Below are positions 61,048-64,000 of a DNA stretch of 64,000 bases, in pieces; the stretch's first letter is position 1, and the number at the start of each line of letters is the position of its first letter. A program made the position numbers and the translations under genes. Source of the stretch: Streptomyces sp. NBC_01304 (GTDB taxonomy: Bacteria > Actinomycetota > Actinomycetes > Streptomycetales > Streptomycetaceae); NCBI RefSeq assembly GCF_035975855.1, contig NZ_CP109055.1, forward strand, positions 2,418,001 to 2,482,000, written 5' to 3'. The notes under the pieces were generated by a model that saw only the letters and a program-made list of their open reading frames with translations, did no database searches and was not told the origin of the DNA.

Positions 61048-62112
61048 GTGCACGGTGAGTACAAGATCCCCGGCGGCAAGCTCGTCGTCGTCGACCTGGA
61101 CGTCGATGCGGGCGCGCTGCGGCACGTACGCGTCGCGGGGGACTTCTTCCTGGAGCCCGACGAGGCGTTCCTGACCCTCAGTCACGCCCTGGAGGGCGCG
61201 CCCGCCGACACCGATGCGGCGGGCCTCGCGGCGCGCATCGACGCGGCACTGCCCGAGGGCACCGTGATGTACGGGCTGACCTCGGAGGGCGTGGGTGTGG
61301 CGGTACGTCGCGCGCTCGCCCACGCCACCGACTGGACCGACTACGACTGGCAGCTCGTCCACGACGGGCCGCAGCCCCCCGCCCTGCACATGGCGCTGGA
61401 CGAGGTGATCACGGCGGAGGTGGCCGCGGGCCGCCGCCCGCCCACGCTGCGGGTGTGGGAATGGGCCGCGCCCGCCGTCGTCATCGGCTCGTTCCAGTCC
61501 CTGGTCAACGAGGTCGACGCGGAGGGCGCGCAGCGGCACGGGATCGAGGTGGTGCGCAGGATCTCGGGCGGCGGCGCGATGTTCATCGAGCCGGGCAACA
61601 CCATCACGTACTCGCTCTGCGTGCCCGAGGCCCTGGTCTCCGGCCTGTCCTTCGCGGACAGCTACGCCTACCTGGACGACTGGGTGCTCGGCGCGCTCGC
61701 CGACATGGGCGTCAAGGCCTGGTACCAGCCGCTCAACGACATCGCCACGGACGCCGGGAAGATCGCCGGGGCGGCCCAGAAGCGGATGGCGGGCCCGGCC
61801 GGCCGGCCCGGTGCGGTGCTGCACCACGTGACGATGGCGTACGACATCGACGCCGACAAGATGGTCGAGGTGCTGCGCATCGGACGCGAGAAGCTGTCCG
61901 ACAAGGGAACGAAGAGCGCGAAGAAGCGGGTCGACCCGCTGCGCCGGCAGACGGGGCTGCCGCGGGAGGCGGTCATCGCGAAGATGATCGAGTCCTTCCG
62001 GACCCGGCACGGCCTGAGCGAGGGGCGCGTGACGGAGGAAGAGGCGGCGCGGGCGCGGGAGTTGGCGCAGGCGAAGTTCAGTACGGCGGAGTGGACGGCT
62101 CGGGTTCCCTAG
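61048..62112 (+). CDS. Lipoate-protein ligase with N-terminal accessory domain
   Basis: A 354-residue ligase. The catalytic domain (about 110-330) has RRISGGGAMFIEPGN for lipoyl-AMP binding and the catalytic Lys in DAGKIAGAAQKRMAG. The first 90 residues (GEYKIPGGKLVVVDLDVDAGALRHVRVAGDFFLEPDEAF) are the small accessory domain that in E. coli LplA is at the C-terminus, so the order is swapped. It attaches scavenged lipoate to 2-oxoacid dehydrogenases or GcvH. The start is GTG 61048 behind GGAGGAAG; the frame is open far upstream but there is no coding sequence. Confidence 0.9.
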   Translation: MHGEYKIPGGKLVVVDLDVDAGALRHVRVAGDFFLEPDEAFLTLSHALEGAPADTDAAGLAARIDAALPEGTVMYGLTSEGVGVAVRRALAHATDWTDYDWQLVHDGPQPPALHMALDEVITAEVAAGRRPPTLRVWEWAAPAVVIGSFQSLVNEVDAEGAQRHGIEVVRRISGGGAMFIEPGNTITYSLCVPEALVSGLSFADSYAYLDDWVLGALADMGVKAWYQPLNDIATDAGKIAGAAQKRMAGPAGRPGAVLHHVTMAYDIDADKMVEVLRIGREKLSDKGTKSAKKRVDPLRRQTGLPREAVIAKMIESFRTRHGLSEGRVTEEEAARARELAQAKFSTAEWTARVP

Positions 62113-62124
62113 CCGGTGCGCGGG

Positions 62125-62679
62125 TCAGAACTCGGAGGTGTCGAGGTCGAGGCGGAAGGGTTCCGGGAGGGTCACCGGTGTCCCAAAGGGGTACGGGCCC
62201 TCAACCCGTGTATATCCGAGCTCGCCCGGTACGGCGAACAAGGTGCAGGCCCGTTCCTGTCGGTCGACGAGGAGGTACAAGGGCGCTCGGTACTCGGCAT
62301 AGCGGCGGCGCTTGACCGTTCGGTCGGTATCGGCAGTGCCCTCCGACGTGATCTCGACGATCAGCCGGGTCTGTGCCGGCACCAGCTCTGCTCCGCCCTT
62401 TGCTGCTTCGTTCGCCACGACGGCCAGGTCGGGCACGTACCAATTACTCGTTCCGGGCAGATCCAAGTCACCTGAACCTGCCAGGCAGCCGATGCGGTCG
62501 AGAACCGGTCTCAGCTGTTCTCGGATCAGGTGGCCGACGCTCTCGTGATCCCATGACGGCAGGACGGGGCGGATCCTTCCCTCGACGATCTCCACCCGGT
62601 CGGCGTCGATATGCCGGATCGCGTACTTCAGGGCCGCCTCCGGGTCGTTCACCGCATACGGATGCTGCTGACTGCTCAT
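62125..62679 (-). CDS. Uma2-family (DUF820) PD-(D/E)xK nuclease-like protein
   Basis: A 184-residue protein of the Uma2 family: DADRVEIVEGRIRPVLPSWDHE, NWYVPDLAVV (the PD), LIVEITSEGTADTDRTVKRRRYAEYRAPLYLLVDRQ (the E..K core). The fold is that of restriction-type endonucleases, but no biological function is established for most members. Its ATG at 62679 is followed by a short variable leader. It converges on the lipoate ligase gene with 12 bases between stops. Confidence 0.88.
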   Translation of the reverse strand: MSSQQHPYAVNDPEAALKYAIRHIDADRVEIVEGRIRPVLPSWDHESVGHLIREQLRPVLDRIGCLAGSGDLDLPGTSNWYVPDLAVVANEAAKGGAELVPAQTRLIVEITSEGTADTDRTVKRRRYAEYRAPLYLLVDRQERACTLFAVPGELGYTRVEGPYPFGTPVTLPEPFRLDLDTSEF

Positions 62680-62767
62680 CGACTCCCCGTCCCACAGGAT
62701 GACTTCGGCATGGCCAACACCACCCTCCAGGGCGCTCCACGACCCGGTCCGGCGCTACGCTGCCGCG

Positions 62768-63445
62768 TCACCCCATCCGGTGATCCGCACCCCTGGCCGT
62801 CACCAGCCCCGACTCATACGCGAACACCACCAGCTGCGCCCGGTCCCGCGCCCCCAGTTTCGTCATGGCCCGGCTCACGTGGGTCTTCGCCGTGAACGGG
62901 CTGATCACCATGTGTGCGGCGATCTCCTCGTTGCTCAGGCCGCGCGCGGCGAGCGCGGTGACCTCCGATTCCCTTCTGGTGAGGTGTTCCAGGCCCGGCG
63001 CGGTGGCCCGGTCCGGCGGGCGTGCCACGAACTCGCCGATGAGGCGGCGGGTGACCGCGGGCGAGAGCAGCGCGTCGCCGCCCGCCACGACCTCGATGGC
63101 CTGCAGCAGGTCCGCCGGCTCGGTGTCCTTGAGGAGGAACCCGCTGGCGCCGGCCCGCAGCGCCTCGAAGACGTACTCGTCCACGCCGTAGTTGGTGAGG
63201 ATGACGACGCGCACGGAGGCGAGGGCGGGGTCCGCCGCGATGTGCCGGGTCGCCTCGATGCCCGTCATCACCGGCATCTGTACGTCGACCAGGGCGATGT
63301 CCGGCACCTGCGCGCGCACCAGGGCGAGGCCCTGCTCGCCGTCGGCCGCCTCGCCCACGACCTCGATGCCGTCCTCGGCTTCGAGCAGGGCGCGGAAGCC
63401 CGCCCGCATGAGGGCCTGGTCGTCGACGAGGGCGACGCGGATCAC
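62768..63445 (-). CDS. NarL/LuxR-family response regulator
   Basis: A 225-residue response regulator. The receiver (1-120) has acidic VALVDDQ and phospho-acceptor Asp54 in ALVDVQMPVM, and the LuxR helix-turn-helix (about 155-215) is LTRRESEVTALAARGLSNEEIAAHMVISPFTAKTHVSRAMTKLG. ATG 63445 overlaps the kinase stop by 4 bases, so the two are a co-translated pair. Target genes cannot be told from the sequence. Confidence 0.93.
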   Translation of the reverse strand: MIRVALVDDQALMRAGFRALLEAEDGIEVVGEAADGEQGLALVRAQVPDIALVDVQMPVMTGIEATRHIAADPALASVRVVILTNYGVDEYVFEALRAGASGFLLKDTEPADLLQAIEVVAGGDALLSPAVTRRLIGEFVARPPDRATAPGLEHLTRRESEVTALAARGLSNEEIAAHMVISPFTAKTHVSRAMTKLGARDRAQLVVFAYESGLVTARGADHRMG

Positions 63446-64000
63446 TTGACCTCCAACGTGCTTGCGTAGAGCGGGAGTCGGGCGTGCACGGCAAAGCCGC
63501 CCTCGGGGCGGGGGCCGGTGTGCAGGGTGCCGCCGAGCGCGGTGACGCGTTCGCGCATGCCGGTGAGGCCGGTGCCGGGGGTCACGGGCGAGTCCGGGAC
63601 GGCCCGGCCGTCGTCGTCCACGCGTACGTCCAGCGCCTTCGCCTCTGCCGCCAGGGTGACGGTGACCTCGGTGGGGCTCGCGTGGCGGGCCGCGTTGGTG
63701 AGGGCTTCCTGGACGATGCGGTACGCCACGTGGTGGACGTCGTCCGGGAGTTGGAGGTCGGCCGCCGCGGTCAGCCGCACCGCGAGCCCGGCCGACCTGG
63801 CGCGCTCCACCAGCTCGTCGATGCGCCCCGCGGGGGCGGGCTCGCGCAACACGTCGAGGGTGGCGCGCAGTTCGCGCATGGCCTCGCCGCTCGCCTCCTG
63901 GATGGCGAGCAGGGCGGGCGGTACGTCGTCGCCGCGCTTGCGGGCGAGGTGCACGGCGACGCCCGCCTGCAGCTTGACGATGGAGATGCTGTGCGTGAGC
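63442..64000 (-). CDS. Sensor histidine kinase (HisKA_3/HATPase), C-terminal part
   Basis: The gene runs off the right edge, leaving about 185 C-terminal residues. The last bases encode LTHSISIVKLQAGVAVHLARKRG, whose His is the HisKA_3 phosphorylation site, then the dimerisation helices and the ATP-binding domain with VQEALTNAARHA (N-box), VDDDGRAVPDSPVTPGTGLTGMRERVTALGG. This is a NarX/DesK-type kinase partner of the response regulator that follows it. The sensing and membrane part lies outside the window. Confidence 0.92.
   Translation of the reverse strand, partial: LTHSISIVKLQAGVAVHLARKRGDDVPPALLAIQEASGEAMRELRATLDVLREPAPAGRIDELVERARSAGLAVRLTAAADLQLPDDVHHVAYRIVQEALTNAARHASPTEVTVTLAAEAKALDVRVDDDGRAVPDSPVTPGTGLTGMRERVTALGGTLHTGPRPEGGFAVHARLPLYASTLEVK

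Overview
This 64-kb window is high-GC actinobacterial chromosome, almost certainly Streptomyces. Codon third positions are nearly all G or C, GTG starts are common, and the few TTA codons stand out. The gene set is typical of the genus: an ethylmalonyl-CoA operon, a SpoIIE-type phosphatase with a kinase-like domain, roadblock/LC7 proteins and an Rv2578c-type radical SAM protein. The palindromic intergenic repeats fit as well. I see no prophage, transposase, CRISPR array, tRNA or rRNA. From memory, the order from the 3-hydroxyacyl-CoA dehydrogenase to pssA matches the SCO6475-SCO6467 region of S. coelicolor.

Layout. 1-9.2 kb: a peptide-utilisation operon on the minus strand (M55 D-aminopeptidase, M20 peptidase, S9 peptidase), a cysteine-synthase-like enzyme, an aspartate 4-decarboxylase with a 200-bp scar of its aspT exchanger, and membrane proteins (DUF3533-like, ThrE, PAP2). 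9.2-18.2 kb: a radical-SAM-like protein without its iron-sulfur cysteines, a methyltransferase, a PAS-GAF-PP2C-HATPase phosphatase, an MFS pump fused to three carboxypeptidase-regulatory-like domains, a hydrolase and an SRPBCC protein. 18.2-22.7 kb: a radical SAM gene behind a perfect Gram-positive LexA box, a secreted tripeptidyl aminopeptidase, a GNAT enzyme and a TTA-containing HEAT-repeat gene.

22.7-34.1 kb: the metabolic core. A duplicated 3-hydroxyacyl-CoA dehydrogenase and a TetR regulator precede ccr-ecm-mcl-mch-mcd, which can take crotonyl-CoA through ethylmalonyl-CoA, methylsuccinyl-CoA and mesaconyl-CoA to glyoxylate and propionyl-CoA. The phosphatidylethanolamine genes psd and pssA follow. 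34.1-42.5 kb: an AraC regulator beside a DUF2000 gene, then a branched-chain-amino-acid-type ABC operon divergent from a PucR-type regulator. The intervening spacer contains a G-quadruplex motif and an inverted repeat. 42.6-50.6 kb: glycerate kinase, a BCCT transporter, a NUDIX hydrolase, a sirtuin, the ada-alkA/ogt alkylation-repair pair and a macro-domain protein.

50.7-55 kb: two facing operons made only of roadblock/LC7 proteins and PATAN (DUF4388) plus winged-helix proteins, meeting at a strong shared terminator. They look like an inverted duplication of a PATAN-LC7-LC7 module. Unlike Streptomyces conservons they have no GTPase, histidine kinase or DUF742 gene next to them. This is the best candidate here for an uncharacterised system. 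55-64 kb: a phytoene-desaturase-like oxidoreductase, an S1-like protein whose 3' end overlaps an inositol monophosphatase, a gamma-glutamyltransferase, an M15 peptidase, a domain-swapped lipoate ligase, a Uma2 nuclease and a two-component system cut by the window end.

Four copies of one modular palindromic element, in both orientations, sit right behind stop codons and probably act as terminators. All functional calls rest on reading motifs by eye; no database search was run.
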